Assembly (NCBI GenBank): GCA_002723155.1
Contig: PBNO01000003.1
Coordinates: 336,484-400,483 of the forward strand
From: Ponticaulis sp.
Lineage (GTDB): Bacteria > Pseudomonadota > Alphaproteobacteria > Caulobacterales > Hyphomonadaceae
Direction of reading: 5' to 3'
Length of the DNA: 64,000 nt
The translations under genes and the position numbers were made by a program. This document shows positions 44,926 through 54,288 of the stretch, piece by piece (the first letter of the stretch is position 1; every line of letters starts with the position of its first letter). A model generated the notes under the pieces. The model saw only the letters and a list, made by a program, of their open reading frames with translations. It searched no databases and had not been told where the DNA came from.

Positions 44926-46323
44926 ATGAAGTCAAATACTCCCTTTACTGCACTTGGAAATGATTTCGCAGATGCAGTAGAGCCTGCGAATTTTCCAGAA
45001 CTAGTGTTGCGATATCGCAACAATCGCGTACTGAATAATACTATTCTACATAGACTTTCGACCGAAAGCTGGCTGAATCACTTTGGTAGATTTGCGCCCT
45101 TGCCGGAAAATCAGCCCAAACCGCTCGCCATACGGTATCACGGCCATCAGTTTCGTTCGTACAATCCGCAAATCGGTGACGGGCGTGGCTTCCTCTATGC
45201 GCAGCTGCATGATGAACATGATCAACTTTATGATTTAGGCACTAAAGGTAGCGGCCAGACGCCGTATTCACGCAGCGGAGACGGGCGTCTCACACTAAAG
45301 GGCGGTGTTCGTGAAGTACTTGCAACAGAAATGCTTGAAGCAAGTCATGTACCTACATCAAAGACTTTGAGCCTCATCGAGACGGGCGAAGAGCTCTACA
45401 GAAACGATGAACCAAGCCCTGCCAGGTCCTCTGTTCTGGTGCGCGTTCAAAGAACACACGTTCGATTTGGGATATTCCAGCGCCTCGCCTTTTACAAAGA
45501 TGCGGCCAATATGGAGACATTGCTGGACTACTGCAGAACCCACTTCTTTGCCGAGATCGATCCAGCCCCTGCAGCAGAGCTCGCGCCTTTGCTTCTGACC
45601 GAAATCACGAAGCGGACGGCGAACATGGTCGCAAGCTGGATGGCCGCAGGATTCGTCCACGGGGTTATGAATACCGACAATATGGTCGTGACGGGTGAAA
45701 CCTTCGACTTCGGCCCTTACCGCTTCTTGCCCGTTTCCGACCCGAAATTCACGGCAGCTTATTTTGACGAATGGGGGCTCTATGCGTTTGGCCGTCAGCC
45801 TCAGGCTGCGATATGGAATCTGCAACAACTGGCTGGCGCGCTGACGCTGGTCGCGGAAGCTGAGGACCTTTCCGAAAGCCTTGGCGCCTTCGAGCTAGCC
45901 TACCAGACAGCGCTGCGGGACCACACCTTCTTCCAACTGGGGCTTCTGCCGGAACATCTGGAGACCGATCTCAACTTCCTGACCGAACTGTTTGGCTGGA
46001 TGACGGAAAGTCAGGTTCCATGGCACCAGTTCTTCTTTGACTGGTTCTGCGGTGAGATGAGTGAAACGCGCGCCGGCAACAGTCCGTCAGCCGGGCTCTA
46101 TACCCGCGAGGACTTCGGAACGGTGCGCGAATATCTGCGTCACTACAAAGCGGATCGTCCCGAGCGACTGGCACATCCATACTTCCAGCGTCCTTCACCG
46201 GAAACGCTCCTTATCGATGAGATTGAAACCCTCTGGTCTGCCATCGCAGACGATGATGACTGGTCTCTGTTCGAGGCTAAACTGGCAGGTATCGCAGAAA
46301 AAAGAAAAGCCCTGCTGGGATAG
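44926..46323 (+). CDS. selO: SelO/YdiU-family protein adenylyltransferase (pseudokinase fold)
   Basis: Protein of 465 aa. The start region 'PFTALGNDFADAVEPANFP' and 'LAIRYHGHQFRSYNPQIGDGRG' are clear SelO marks, followed by 'DLGTKGSGQTPYSRSGDGRLTLKGG'-type glycine-rich content and 'GFVHGVMNTDNM' plus 'DFGPYRFL' in place of usual kinase motifs. E. coli SelO uses an inverted ATP to attach AMP to Ser/Thr/Tyr in redox-related proteins. The C-terminal cysteine/selenocysteine found in mitochondrial SelO is lacking. TTG at 44896 is an alternative start, but the ATG at 44926 fits the family. Confidence 0.92.
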   Translation: MKSNTPFTALGNDFADAVEPANFPELVLRYRNNRVLNNTILHRLSTESWLNHFGRFAPLPENQPKPLAIRYHGHQFRSYNPQIGDGRGFLYAQLHDEHDQLYDLGTKGSGQTPYSRSGDGRLTLKGGVREVLATEMLEASHVPTSKTLSLIETGEELYRNDEPSPARSSVLVRVQRTHVRFGIFQRLAFYKDAANMETLLDYCRTHFFAEIDPAPAAELAPLLLTEITKRTANMVASWMAAGFVHGVMNTDNMVVTGETFDFGPYRFLPVSDPKFTAAYFDEWGLYAFGRQPQAAIWNLQQLAGALTLVAEAEDLSESLGAFELAYQTALRDHTFFQLGLLPEHLETDLNFLTELFGWMTESQVPWHQFFFDWFCGEMSETRAGNSPSAGLYTREDFGTVREYLRHYKADRPERLAHPYFQRPSPETLLIDEIETLWSAIADDDDWSLFEAKLAGIAEKRKALLG

Positions 46324-46330
46324 CAGGGCT
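46295..46330 (-). terminator. Minus-strand terminator of the desaturase gene, overlapping the selO 3' end
   Basis: AGCCCTGCT (46308-46316) pairs with AGCAGGGCT (46322-46330). Read on the minus strand, the stem is followed by a T-rich run (complement of 46296-46308). It lies 30 bp downstream of the desaturase stop and includes the last codons of selO. Confidence 0.8.
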
Positions 46331-46359
46331 CGTCTTGAATAACATGTGGTCCGAGAGGA

Positions 46360-47286
46360 TCAGGCTTTTGCCTTCACCGTCGCAAACTGAGGCGCGATGG
46401 TGAAGTTACGCGCCAGTCTCAGCTTCTCCATAACAAGGAAGAACGTACCGTTATAATCGAAGATACGGTTCCAGAAGCCCCGGCGCGGCAGGTGCAGAAT
46501 AGACACCGGCTGATCATGGTGGTGATCATGGAAGGCTTCACCGCCCGTCAGCAGAGCGAGGAAATAGGTGAACCATTTCGGCATTTCAAAGTGTCCGAAC
46601 ACGTTGATGCCGAGAACCGTTGCGTGGAACTGGATCGCACGGCCGATTACAACAGATGCGTGGATCAGAAGCGTGATGATGAGGTCGCCGCCCGCCATCC
46701 AGACAATGCCGTAAATGATCGCCGGAAGCAGGAAGTGAACAACGGCAGCCAGCAGGTTGTAGTTCTTGTCACATACGCGAATGATCACGTTGTTCTTCAA
46801 CCAGAGCGGCATAGGGCGCTTCAGATCTTTCTCGTCGCGGAACAGGATCCAGCCGACCCATGCCCAACGCTTGCTTTCAAACGGGTTATGCGGGTCGCCC
46901 GGCTGGTCTGCAAAGCGGTGATGCTGTGAGTGATAGTTGATCCAGTCTTTGATAGAGCCCTGCATCGCGATCAGCACGTTGATCATGACGATCAGCTGCG
47001 CCGGAGCTTTCAGCTCGCCGGCTTTGTGCTGCCAGACGCGGTGAAGACCGCCGATACCAATGTTACAGATGAACACTGTCAGCGCGATCACGCCAACAAC
47101 GATAGGCGCGTAATACCAATGGAGCTGAACGCTTTCCATCAGAAGGCCTGAAATGATTGCTGCTGTCATGCCAATGATGCCGAGTGCCGGATACAAAAAG
47201 GCTGAGAACAGGCTGCCGAAATCAAAGTTCTTGAATGATTTCGGGATAGCGAGGGAGCGCGGCAAAATCTGTCGCTGTTCTGACAT
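46360..47286 (-). CDS. Acyl-CoA/acyl-lipid delta-9-type fatty acid desaturase
   Basis: Membrane di-iron enzyme of 308 aa that puts a double bond in fatty acyl chains. The His boxes are HRVWQH at about residue 84, HSQHH at about 122 and HDHHHD at about 262, as in class I delta-9 desaturases. Four hydrophobic segments lie around them. An in-frame start at 47307 would add seven residues; the ATG at 47286 follows GAGAGAG by about 8 nt. Probably controls membrane fluidity, perhaps in cold response. It converges on selO. Confidence 0.93.
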   Translation of the reverse strand: MSEQRQILPRSLAIPKSFKNFDFGSLFSAFLYPALGIIGMTAAIISGLLMESVQLHWYYAPIVVGVIALTVFICNIGIGGLHRVWQHKAGELKAPAQLIVMINVLIAMQGSIKDWINYHSQHHRFADQPGDPHNPFESKRWAWVGWILFRDEKDLKRPMPLWLKNNVIIRVCDKNYNLLAAVVHFLLPAIIYGIVWMAGGDLIITLLIHASVVIGRAIQFHATVLGINVFGHFEMPKWFTYFLALLTGGEAFHDHHHDQPVSILHLPRRGFWNRIFDYNGTFFLVMEKLRLARNFTIAPQFATVKAKA

Positions 47287-47681
47287 TATAAATATCTCTC
47301 TCTTCATCGAATTTGGTTGGAACTTCAGAAAATCAGACCTCCCCGATCCGTAATTCTGAAAACCGTTCTCAATGCCAAAATGCCGAAATTTGACGCATGT
47401 GTCATCTTTAATTTTCGTTCATGCGGCGATTTTTAGCGCTTCCAGACCATAGCTGCGGCGCAAGTTCAACTGCCCCGCGCAGCTTGTTCAAACGCACGTC
47501 ATCGCACCCCTTGAATCTTCTCATAAAAGCGCGAGCTTAGACCAGCAGTTACACATTTCCTGATTATAGAACCCATCCATTAAGCAATTGTTCGATCTTG
47601 CAGCCCTCCTATGCGAGCCGACAGCTTTACTTCTGCCCGGAAGTTTCATTTGGTCAGAGTAGAAAACCGAAAGGATTAAAC
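47287..47681. other. Intergenic region without a recognised gene
   Basis: This 395-bp divergent gap between the desaturase and pgi genes must hold both promoters. I see no supportable reading frame, RNA gene, or strong hairpin in it. Confidence 0.6.
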
Positions 47682-49220
47682 TTGGTTTCCGAGCTTCACT
47701 CTCACGCTGCGCGACTTGACGGTCTGGACTTGACCACACTGGCCGCTGCGCGTTCCGGCGAAACGCTGGATGCTTGCGGATGGCACATTGATCTGGCGCG
47801 CCAGAAGCTGGATGCCGAAGCAGATGCTGCGCTTCTGGAGTTTGCAGCAGAGCGCAAAATCTCTGACGGCATTTCCCGCATGTTTAGCGGCGCGCATGTG
47901 AATGTGTCCGAAGACCGAGCTGTCATGCACTGGGCGCTGCGCGTTCCGTCGGAGAAAGCGATAGGACCGGCTGAGGACATTCAGGCCTCTCTTGAACCTG
48001 TCATGGCCTTCGCCGAGAAGGTCCGCGACGGCAAGGTGCTTCGCGGTATCGAGACCGTTCTGCATATCGGCATTGGCGGGTCCGACCTCGGTCCACGCCT
48101 GCTTTATGATGCGTTCTCTCAAACTCATCTGGGCGCAATTGACGTGCGTTTTGCCTCCAACATCGATCCGATGGATCTGGAGCGCGCACTGGACGGCATT
48201 GATCCGGCCACAACGCTGGTGATCGGCATTTCCAAGTCCTTCTCTACTGAAGAAACTAAATACAATCTCGATCGCGCGCGTGACTGGTTGAAGAAAAGCC
48301 TCGGCGATAAATGGTCATCTCATCTGGCCATCGTCACAGCCAATCCTGACAAGGCGAATGAATGGCTCGGCATTCAATCGGACCAGCTGTTCGGCATGGC
48401 AGACAGCATTGGTGGACGCTTCTCTTTATGGTCGGCCGGTTCGCTCAGCTGTGTCATCGCGTTCGGATCCGACTGGTTCAAAGCGCTCCTCTCAGGCGCC
48501 CATGCCATGGACGAGCATTTCCGAACAGAAGGCCTCAAGACGAATATTCCGGTGCGCCTTGCGCTGATTGACTATTGGAACATGACGCTGCGCGGCGTGG
48601 AGTCAGAGATGGTTCTAGCCTATTCCAACGCGCTGCGTCTTCTGCCGTCCTATCTGCAGCAATTGCTTCTGGAATCGAATGGCAAACAGGTCTCGCCAGA
48701 CGGAACGGCCATCCCTGCCCGCTCCATCGTGGCCCATTGGGGCGGCGAAGGCTCTATCGGCCAGCACTCCTTCCACCAATGGCTTCACCAGGGCACGAGC
48801 AATCTGGCCGCAGAGTTCATTATCGCGACGATTAAAGGCTCCGAACCAAAAGGTACGGCATCCCTGATTGCGCATGCGCTCGCCCAGTCCGAAGTCCTGG
48901 CGAACGGCTATCGCGATGATGACATTGCTAAGGAAGAACCGGGCCTGACACCGGAAATAGCAAAACAGAAGGTTTTGCCAGGCGGCAAACCATCCATGAT
49001 TTTTGCCTGCCGTGATTTCACGCCGGAAACCTTTGGCGCACTCATCGCAATGTATGAACACCGCGTTTTTGTCGGCGGCATGCTTTGGGGCGTAAACAGC
49101 TTCGACCAATGGGGCGTGGAACGCGGAAAAAAGCAGGCCGGAGAAATCAGAGAAGCTTTGGTAGAAGGCAAGCCATGCGCTGATCCGATCACGCAGGGAC
49201 TTGTCACTTACTTCAGCTGA
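47682..49220 (+). CDS. pgi: Glucose-6-phosphate isomerase
   Basis: Cytoplasmic enzyme interconverting glucose-6-P and fructose-6-P; about 512 aa. Motifs: 'VLHIGIGGSDLGPRLLYDAF', 'GISKSFSTEETKYN', and the signature 'GGRFSLWSAGSL' plus 'QLLLESNGKQVSPDG' and 'HWGGEGSIGQHSFHQWLHQGT'. The active-site Glu, His and Lys lie in these. The likely start is TTG at 47682, which has AAGGA 6 nt upstream; an ATG at 47598 would add 28 residues unlike the family. Confidence 0.95.
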   Translation: MVSELHSHAARLDGLDLTTLAAARSGETLDACGWHIDLARQKLDAEADAALLEFAAERKISDGISRMFSGAHVNVSEDRAVMHWALRVPSEKAIGPAEDIQASLEPVMAFAEKVRDGKVLRGIETVLHIGIGGSDLGPRLLYDAFSQTHLGAIDVRFASNIDPMDLERALDGIDPATTLVIGISKSFSTEETKYNLDRARDWLKKSLGDKWSSHLAIVTANPDKANEWLGIQSDQLFGMADSIGGRFSLWSAGSLSCVIAFGSDWFKALLSGAHAMDEHFRTEGLKTNIPVRLALIDYWNMTLRGVESEMVLAYSNALRLLPSYLQQLLLESNGKQVSPDGTAIPARSIVAHWGGEGSIGQHSFHQWLHQGTSNLAAEFIIATIKGSEPKGTASLIAHALAQSEVLANGYRDDDIAKEEPGLTPEIAKQKVLPGGKPSMIFACRDFTPETFGALIAMYEHRVFVGGMLWGVNSFDQWGVERGKKQAGEIREALVEGKPCADPITQGLVTYFS

Positions 49221-49245
49221 TCTCTACCGGCCAGTTATCGAGATA

Positions 49246-49674
49246 CTAGGGTATGTCACGGATCAGAACTTCCGAAGACGCTGTAAAAACATAGCTAACC
49301 TCCGGAAGTAGAGGGATGGTGGGCTGGTATGCGTAATCGATGCTGATATCCGCATAGGTCTCACCGTATTTCTCAATGAGCTGGACCGTTGGCGTGAAGG
49401 TTCCCGCCAGTGTTGTCCCCAAATTGCTGGCTACGAGAGCCTGAATGTCGTTCGCTGTCGGATTGTCCATTGTATAGGCGATCCGCGCGACACGCTCGGT
49501 CGTATTCTGCGCCTGCTGCAGGCCAAAAAAGCCCACACCAATGTAGAATACCGTCAGCACGAAGCCGACAATGACCGGAAAGACAAACGCAAACTCCACT
49601 GCGGAGACACCGCGCTTGTCCTTTGTGAAGCGGAATACTTGGGTCTTCAGAAGACCATAAGCTGAGGAACTCAT
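49246..49674 (-). CDS. TadE-like pilus assembly protein
   Basis: Pseudopilin-like protein of 142 aa. The N-terminal 'DKRGVSAVEFAFVFPVIVGFVLTVFYIGVGF' region, read in pieces, is the TadE signature: a Gly-Val-Ser cleavage region, a Glu five residues on, and a hydrophobic stretch. It should be processed by the TadV peptidase and act in the Flp/Tad pilus machine at the inner membrane. Its ATG overlaps the stop of the gene before it by 4 nt. Last of a three-gene tadG-F-E-like operon. Confidence 0.88.
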   Translation of the reverse strand: MSSSAYGLLKTQVFRFTKDKRGVSAVEFAFVFPVIVGFVLTVFYIGVGFFGLQQAQNTTERVARIAYTMDNPTANDIQALVASNLGTTLAGTFTPTVQLIEKYGETYADISIDYAYQPTIPLLPEVSYVFTASSEVLIRDIP

Positions 49675-50237
49675 CTCAATCTCATGACGATCTGCTTTTC
49701 GAGGGTATATTCCTGCCCCAGAAAATCATTGGAAGTTGACGTGACATCGATTTCTGCGAGTACACGCGCCCTGCTCCGGTCAGGGCATGTCATAGAACAG
49801 AGGGGCGCCTCATCCGCCGCTTCAGCTGTGAAACGGGTAAAGAATGGCTGATCCGTCTGAACGTCTCCTCCAGAGTAATTTTGCGGACACCCGCAAAAAA
49901 CGTCGAGTTCTGTGACCGTAAGCGTCGCACTGGACCGATAAGCGTCCGAAAGAACAAAGCGCGCCGTCTGCACGAACTGGCCAGGTGTAAATTCATAAGT
50001 GCCATCGACCATTTCACGGGTCGGCTGGAATCCACTCATGTCGCCATCCAGAACTTTGTCGGCAAGATAGTATGCGGACGCCGTCACCGCCGCATCGAGA
50101 CGCTGGCGGTCGAGCAGTTTGAAGGAATACGATATCGCAGACATCGCAATAGCGATGGCGATCGGAGATATCAGTGCAAACTCGGTTGCCGATATCCCGC
50201 TACGATCCTTGAAGAAAGCCTTCAGGCCTGTCCACAT
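49671..50237 (-). CDS. TadE/TadF-like pilus assembly protein
   Basis: Protein of 188 aa. The N-terminus 'FKDRSGISATEFALISPIAIAIAMSAISYSF' has the same TadE-like leader with Glu in ATEFAL. The C-terminal part has several cysteines (FCGCPQ, PLCSMTCP) that may form disulfides in the periplasm. It is the middle gene of the three-gene unit, 5 bp after tadG and overlapping the next gene by 4 nt. TadF is the likely equivalent. Confidence 0.85.
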   Translation of the reverse strand: MWTGLKAFFKDRSGISATEFALISPIAIAIAMSAISYSFKLLDRQRLDAAVTASAYYLADKVLDGDMSGFQPTREMVDGTYEFTPGQFVQTARFVLSDAYRSSATLTVTELDVFCGCPQNYSGGDVQTDQPFFTRFTAEAADEAPLCSMTCPDRSRARVLAEIDVTSTSNDFLGQEYTLEKQIVMRLR

Positions 50238-50242
50238 CGTAA

Positions 50243-51505
50243 CTAACTAGCCGATAACAATACACCGGAGCGACCCAGAATTTCACGCACACCCAACGCC
50301 GAACACTGGGCGTTGGTAAAACTTGAATTGCCTGTCAGATTGACCTGGCGCGCAACAAGGTGAGTACACCCGCTATCGCTGCTCGAGCCTCCGACATAGT
50401 TGACTGTCTGATTTGGAAAATAGAGCGCGCCTTCAAGCCGCGTATCGGCCTGTCCGTTAAGCTGTACATTCAGATCAGTTGGCTGAGTATCGCGGTCAGC
50501 GAACATGATGAGACCGGAATACTCGCCTGCTGTTTTAGCTGTCAGATCGACAAACCCTCCGTTCGGAAGAACGATGGTGCCTCCATTGACGAAGAAAATC
50601 GTGACGTTTTCACCGACGAGCGACGCATTGGCAGATCGCAGACGTAGCGTGACCCCGTCAATTATAAAGGTACCGCCAGATTCGAGCGTCAGATCTCCAT
50701 TGCTGCTAATGTCGGAGCAATACCGGCCGGACGCCATTGTCATAGACCTGCGCGGCCCATGCCCCGGTGTCTCGCAAGGCATCTGGTCAATACCAGAAGG
50801 AACGTCCAGGTCATCATAAGGGTCAGACGCACGGCGCCAGCCGGTTTTCACCGCCGGGCAGCTATTGAGCGTGATATTCGCTTCGCCATAAACGCCGCCG
50901 GACACATAGGCGCACGAAGAGGTCAGCGTGCTGGACCCATTCAGTTCGAGACCATTTTCTGCGATAGAATTGGATTGCACTGCACAGTCAGGAATAGCGA
51001 CATCAGCAGTACCCGTAACATTTAGCGCAGCCGGTTCAGTTGGATCGAGCGCCAAAATGCAAAGCGGCTCTGTCGGTTCAATAATGAGCGCCGTCGCCTC
51101 ACGCGTCAGATCGACATCACCACCCATGAGGAGAGATGAGAAGAAGTGGCTCTGTCGTTGGGTAACGCTGACCTGCACGCCTTCTTTGCCTGCATGATTT
51201 CCGGAAGCGACAGGTGTGTTGATGGTGATGGTCGCATCCGCAATGTCGAGGCCGTTCTCATGGAGCATGCCCATCGCGGCAAACTGCAGCGCGCCAACAT
51301 CATCTGTAAGATAGGTTTCGTGCGCAGCCGCAACCGCCGCGGCATCTGCCGCAAGCTGAAGGCGCTGACCGCTCATCCGCCACATTCCGAAATCGGTTGC
51401 GAGGGCGAGCCCGCCGACAATCATGGGAAGAAGGAGTGCAAAAACGATTGCAGAGTTCCCGGCGTTGTCCGCCCGGAGCTCACGCAGACGCACTGCGCCT
51501 GTCAT
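50243..51505 (-). CDS. TadG-like pilus assembly protein
   Basis: Protein of 420 aa. The N-terminal 'NAGNSAIVFALLLPMIVGGLALATDFGMW' and 'QLAADAAAVAAAHET' are typical of TadG (TadE-like leader and DUF2134-like part). The remainder is Ser/Gly/Thr-rich and likely exposed in the periplasm. The ATG at 51505 follows AGAGG; a GTG at 51529 is an alternative. First gene of the operon. The other Tad genes (CpaA-F) are not in the window, though one Flp pilin is at 30.4 kb. Confidence 0.88.
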   Translation of the reverse strand: MTGAVRLRELRADNAGNSAIVFALLLPMIVGGLALATDFGMWRMSGQRLQLAADAAAVAAAHETYLTDDVGALQFAAMGMLHENGLDIADATITINTPVASGNHAGKEGVQVSVTQRQSHFFSSLLMGGDVDLTREATALIIEPTEPLCILALDPTEPAALNVTGTADVAIPDCAVQSNSIAENGLELNGSSTLTSSCAYVSGGVYGEANITLNSCPAVKTGWRRASDPYDDLDVPSGIDQMPCETPGHGPRRSMTMASGRYCSDISSNGDLTLESGGTFIIDGVTLRLRSANASLVGENVTIFFVNGGTIVLPNGGFVDLTAKTAGEYSGLIMFADRDTQPTDLNVQLNGQADTRLEGALYFPNQTVNYVGGSSSDSGCTHLVARQVNLTGNSSFTNAQCSALGVREILGRSGVLLSAS

Positions 51506-51761
51506 CGTTTTGGCCTCTGGTCTGCCCACTTTAATGTCTCACCGCTTATCTGTTCTCGGTTGAACGAGCATTTTGGCAGCGCGGATTTAAATCATTGCTT
51601 TCGAAGAAACATGAATTTTAACCTTCGATATAAACCCGCGTTAAACATAATTTCGCGGCAGAGGCATTCAGCATGCCCCACAAGCCGCTGTTGGATCATG
51701 TCATCTCATGACGCTATATCCGTCTTAAGCAGTACCATCGTCACAGGAACGCATTCGCGAT

Positions 51762-52616
51762 ATGAAAATCACTTATCTGGGCCTCGGCGCTATGGGCGCG
51801 CGAATGGCAGAAAACCTTATTAAAGCAGGCCATGAACTGACTGTCTGGAACCGGACGCCAACGGCCGCTGAACCGCTTGTATCCATGGGCGCAGCGCGCG
51901 TAGACTCGCCGAAAGATGCTGTCAGCGGCGCAGAGATTGTTGTCTCCTGCGTGCGCGATGATGAAGCGTCAAAAGCGGTCTGGCTGGACGACGCAAACGG
52001 CGCCATTCACGGCATGCCGGCAGACGCAATTGCCATTGAAAGCTCAACACTAACCATTGAATGGGTTAAGGCGCTCGGCGGCGCATTCTCTGAAAAGTCA
52101 TTGGCATTTCTCGATGCGCCAGTGCTCGGCTCGCGTCCTCAAGCGGAGGGCAAACAGCTCATCCACGTGGTTGGCGGCGAAGAAAATGTTTTCACAAAAG
52201 CGCGAGCCGTTCTCGCCGATATGGGCGGTGCCCAGCATCTGATGGGGCCGGTCGGGACAGGCGCAGCAATGAAGCTCATGGTCAATTCCATGATGGGCGT
52301 TCAGGTGACTGCGCTCGCCGAGCTTCTGGCCGCCACAGAGAAAGGCGGCATTTCGAAAGCCCGCGCAGCCGAAGTGTTCGGGTCGACAATTGTCTGCTCA
52401 CCACAAATGAAAATCGTCTCCGGCCTTATGGCGCAGGGCACGCACAGCCCGCTCTTTCCTGTCGAGCTAATCGAGAAGGATCTCGGCTATGCGGTGAAAG
52501 AAGCAGGCGGCGCAGACGCCTTGCCCGTAACCAGCGCTGCGCGTGACGTTTTCACCAAAGCGCTGGAAGCCGGTGATGGCGACCTCAATATGAGTGCTGT
52601 CGAAAAGCTTTACTAA
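51762..52616 (+). CDS. NAD(P)-dependent beta-hydroxyacid dehydrogenase family protein
   Basis: Protein of 284 aa. The N-terminal Rossmann motif is 'ITYLGLGAMGARMAENLIKAGHELTVWNRT', read in pieces; the substrate motif 'FLDAPVLGSRPQAEGKQLIHVVGG' and the catalytic-Lys helix 'GTGAAMKLMVNSMMG' follow. The family covers 3-hydroxyisobutyrate dehydrogenase, tartronate semialdehyde reductase and glyoxylate/succinic semialdehyde reductase; the last fits the length and motif spacing as well as any. Substrate undecided. Confidence 0.9.
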   Translation: MKITYLGLGAMGARMAENLIKAGHELTVWNRTPTAAEPLVSMGAARVDSPKDAVSGAEIVVSCVRDDEASKAVWLDDANGAIHGMPADAIAIESSTLTIEWVKALGGAFSEKSLAFLDAPVLGSRPQAEGKQLIHVVGGEENVFTKARAVLADMGGAQHLMGPVGTGAAMKLMVNSMMGVQVTALAELLAATEKGGISKARAAEVFGSTIVCSPQMKIVSGLMAQGTHSPLFPVELIEKDLGYAVKEAGGADALPVTSAARDVFTKALEAGDGDLNMSAVEKLY

Positions 52617-52629
52617 CGATCATTCAGTT

Positions 52630-52656
52630 CCCCGCTGGCTTTGCTGGCGGGGTTTC
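52630..52656 (+). terminator. Rho-independent terminator after the dehydrogenase gene
   Basis: CCCCGC (52630-52635) pairs with GCGGGG (52647-52652), followed by TTTCT. It lies 13 bp after the stop codon and isolates the TetR-SDR operon. Confidence 0.75.
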
Positions 52657-52721
52657 TGCTTACAAACTGAACTCCCACACGAAGCCGTGAACCAAACGTG
52701 ACGGCTGCCCCACTTTTAATT

Positions 52722-52743
52722 AATAAACGACTGGTCTATTATT
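52722..52743. promoter_or_regulatory. 22-bp near-palindrome just before the TetR gene (likely self-operator)
   Basis: AATAA at 52722-52726 mirrors TTATT at 52739-52743, with an inner GAC-TG-GTC core at 52729-52736; only two positions per arm break symmetry. It ends 5 bp before the TetR start codon. TetR-family repressors commonly bind such sites over their own promoter. Confidence 0.6.
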
Positions 52744-52748
52744 TATTT

Positions 52749-53342
52749 ATGGCACGCACACGAAACGATAAAACCTACACCGCATCTTATGACCGGCTCA
52801 TCGAGACAGGCCTTACCCTGTTTCGCCGGAACGGCTTTGATGCGACGGGCATTGGCGAGATCCTCGAAACGAGCGGTCTGCCAAAGGGATCATTCTATCA
52901 CTACTTCCGCTCCAAAGAGGCTTTCGGCCTCGCCGTGGCTGATGTCTATCACCAGAACCAGATGCGGTTTGCCCGCTCGATCCTCAGCCGCAAGGATGCG
53001 CCGGAACTCGACCGGCTGCGCGAGTTCTTCAGCGAAGCCCATCTCATCTTCGAATCCATGAATTTCTCGGAAGGCTGCCTGATGTGCAATCTTTCGAACG
53101 AACTCGGCAGCCAGAATGATGCCTTTCAGACTGCGCTCTCCCAATACTGGAAAGAACTGTCCGCCGAGATCGAAACCTGCCTGACGCCAGAGGTTCTGAG
53201 AGAACTCGGCCTTACCCGCCTCACGCCGACAGAAGCCGCAGACGCCCTTCTGAACGGTTGGAGCGGTGCGCTCACACGCATGAAAGCAGAGCGTACCGAA
53301 GCCCCCCTAACCCTCTTCAAGAAAACCATGTTGAAGGACTAA
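52749..53342 (+). CDS. TetR/AcrR-family transcriptional regulator
   Basis: Repressor-type protein of 197 aa. The HTH is 'GFDATGIGEILETSGLPKGSFYHYFRSKEAFGLAV', read in pieces, the standard TetR pattern. The C-terminal ligand domain has 'EGCLMCNLSNELGS', a phrase seen in the group that senses electrophiles or quinones. The start at 52749 fits the family; the frame is open to 52698. It is followed 8 bp later by an SDR gene that it probably controls together with itself. Confidence 0.9.
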   Translation: MARTRNDKTYTASYDRLIETGLTLFRRNGFDATGIGEILETSGLPKGSFYHYFRSKEAFGLAVADVYHQNQMRFARSILSRKDAPELDRLREFFSEAHLIFESMNFSEGCLMCNLSNELGSQNDAFQTALSQYWKELSAEIETCLTPEVLRELGLTRLTPTEAADALLNGWSGALTRMKAERTEAPLTLFKKTMLKD

Positions 53343-53350
53343 CTCCCCCC

Positions 53351-54238
53351 ATGACTTCCCAGGTCTCCTCCCCAAAAACTGTACTTATCACCGGCGCCAG
53401 CCGCGGCATTGGCCTTCTGACGGCCAAGTCTCTCCTCGCAGAAGGCTATCATGTGTTTGCAGGCATGCGCGCACCTGACACCCGCAACCGGAAAGCCGCA
53501 TCAGAGCTGCAAGAACTGGCGAATACCAATCGCGGCAAGCTCACAATTCTCGATCTTGATGTTGCAAGCGATGAGAGCGTCGAGCGCGCCGTGGCAACGG
53601 CCCTCGCTTATGGCCCGCTTGATGCGCTGGTAAATAACGCAGGCGTTATGCCGGTCGGCATCACCGAAGCTTTCACCATGACGCAGATCAAGGATCTGTT
53701 CGAAGTGAATGTGTATGGCGTTGCCCGCACTGCCCGAGCGGTTCTGCCAGCCATGCGCCAGAACGGTTCCGGCATCATCATCAATCTCAGTTCAGCGGCC
53801 GGGCGTCTGTCGCTTCCATTCTTCGGCATTTATTGTTCCAGCAAATGGGCGATGGAAAGCTATGTCGAGACGCTGAATATCGAGCTGGAAGGCTCCGGCG
53901 TTGAGGCCGTGATCGTTCAACCAAGCGCGCACCGTACTGACCTTGTCGCGACCTCGCCTGCTCCGAACGATACCGACAGAGCGACAGCCTATGGCACGAT
54001 GTCAGAAGGCGGCGACCGCATGCTCGGCATGTTCCAGTCTGCGTTCGACCAGAATGCCGAGATCAACGACGCACAGAACGTTGCGGACGCCATTAAGCAC
54101 CTGATCGAACAGGACGGCCCTCGCCCGGTGCGCACGGTGGTTGGTGAGGATATGGGGGTCGATGGCATTAATCAGGCCGTCGCGCCGTTCCAGAACGGCC
54201 TTATCGACCAGCTGAAAACGGTCTACGCGCCGGCTTAG
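53351..54238 (+). CDS. Short-chain dehydrogenase/reductase
   Basis: Classical SDR of 295 aa. Cofactor motif 'TGASRGIGLL' at about residues 14-23, 'NNAG' at about 93, catalytic Ser in 'INLSSAAGR' and YxxxK as Y-C-S-S-K. Substrate unknown. As the second gene of a TetR operon, it likely reduces a reactive carbonyl sensed by the regulator (inference). A longer frame to 53258 lies within the TetR gene and is not used. Confidence 0.9.
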   Translation: MTSQVSSPKTVLITGASRGIGLLTAKSLLAEGYHVFAGMRAPDTRNRKAASELQELANTNRGKLTILDLDVASDESVERAVATALAYGPLDALVNNAGVMPVGITEAFTMTQIKDLFEVNVYGVARTARAVLPAMRQNGSGIIINLSSAAGRLSLPFFGIYCSSKWAMESYVETLNIELEGSGVEAVIVQPSAHRTDLVATSPAPNDTDRATAYGTMSEGGDRMLGMFQSAFDQNAEINDAQNVADAIKHLIEQDGPRPVRTVVGEDMGVDGINQAVAPFQNGLIDQLKTVYAPA

Positions 54239-54251
54239 GCATCGGTGCCAG

Positions 54252-54281
54252 AAAAAAGCCATCCCGCGAGGGATGGCTTTT
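54252..54281. terminator. Bidirectional terminator between the SDR gene and lysK
   Basis: AGCCATCCC (54257-54265) pairs with GGGATGGCT (54270-54278) around GCGA. TTTT follows on the + strand and a longer T-run (complement of 54252-54257) on the minus strand, so it can end both converging transcripts. Confidence 0.9.
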
Positions 54282-54288
54282 ACTTTTC

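Noticed and set aside
51540-51761. CtrA binding site in the TTAA-rich gap before the dehydrogenase gene
   Set aside because: TTAA copies are present but none pair at the TTAA-N7-TTAA distance.
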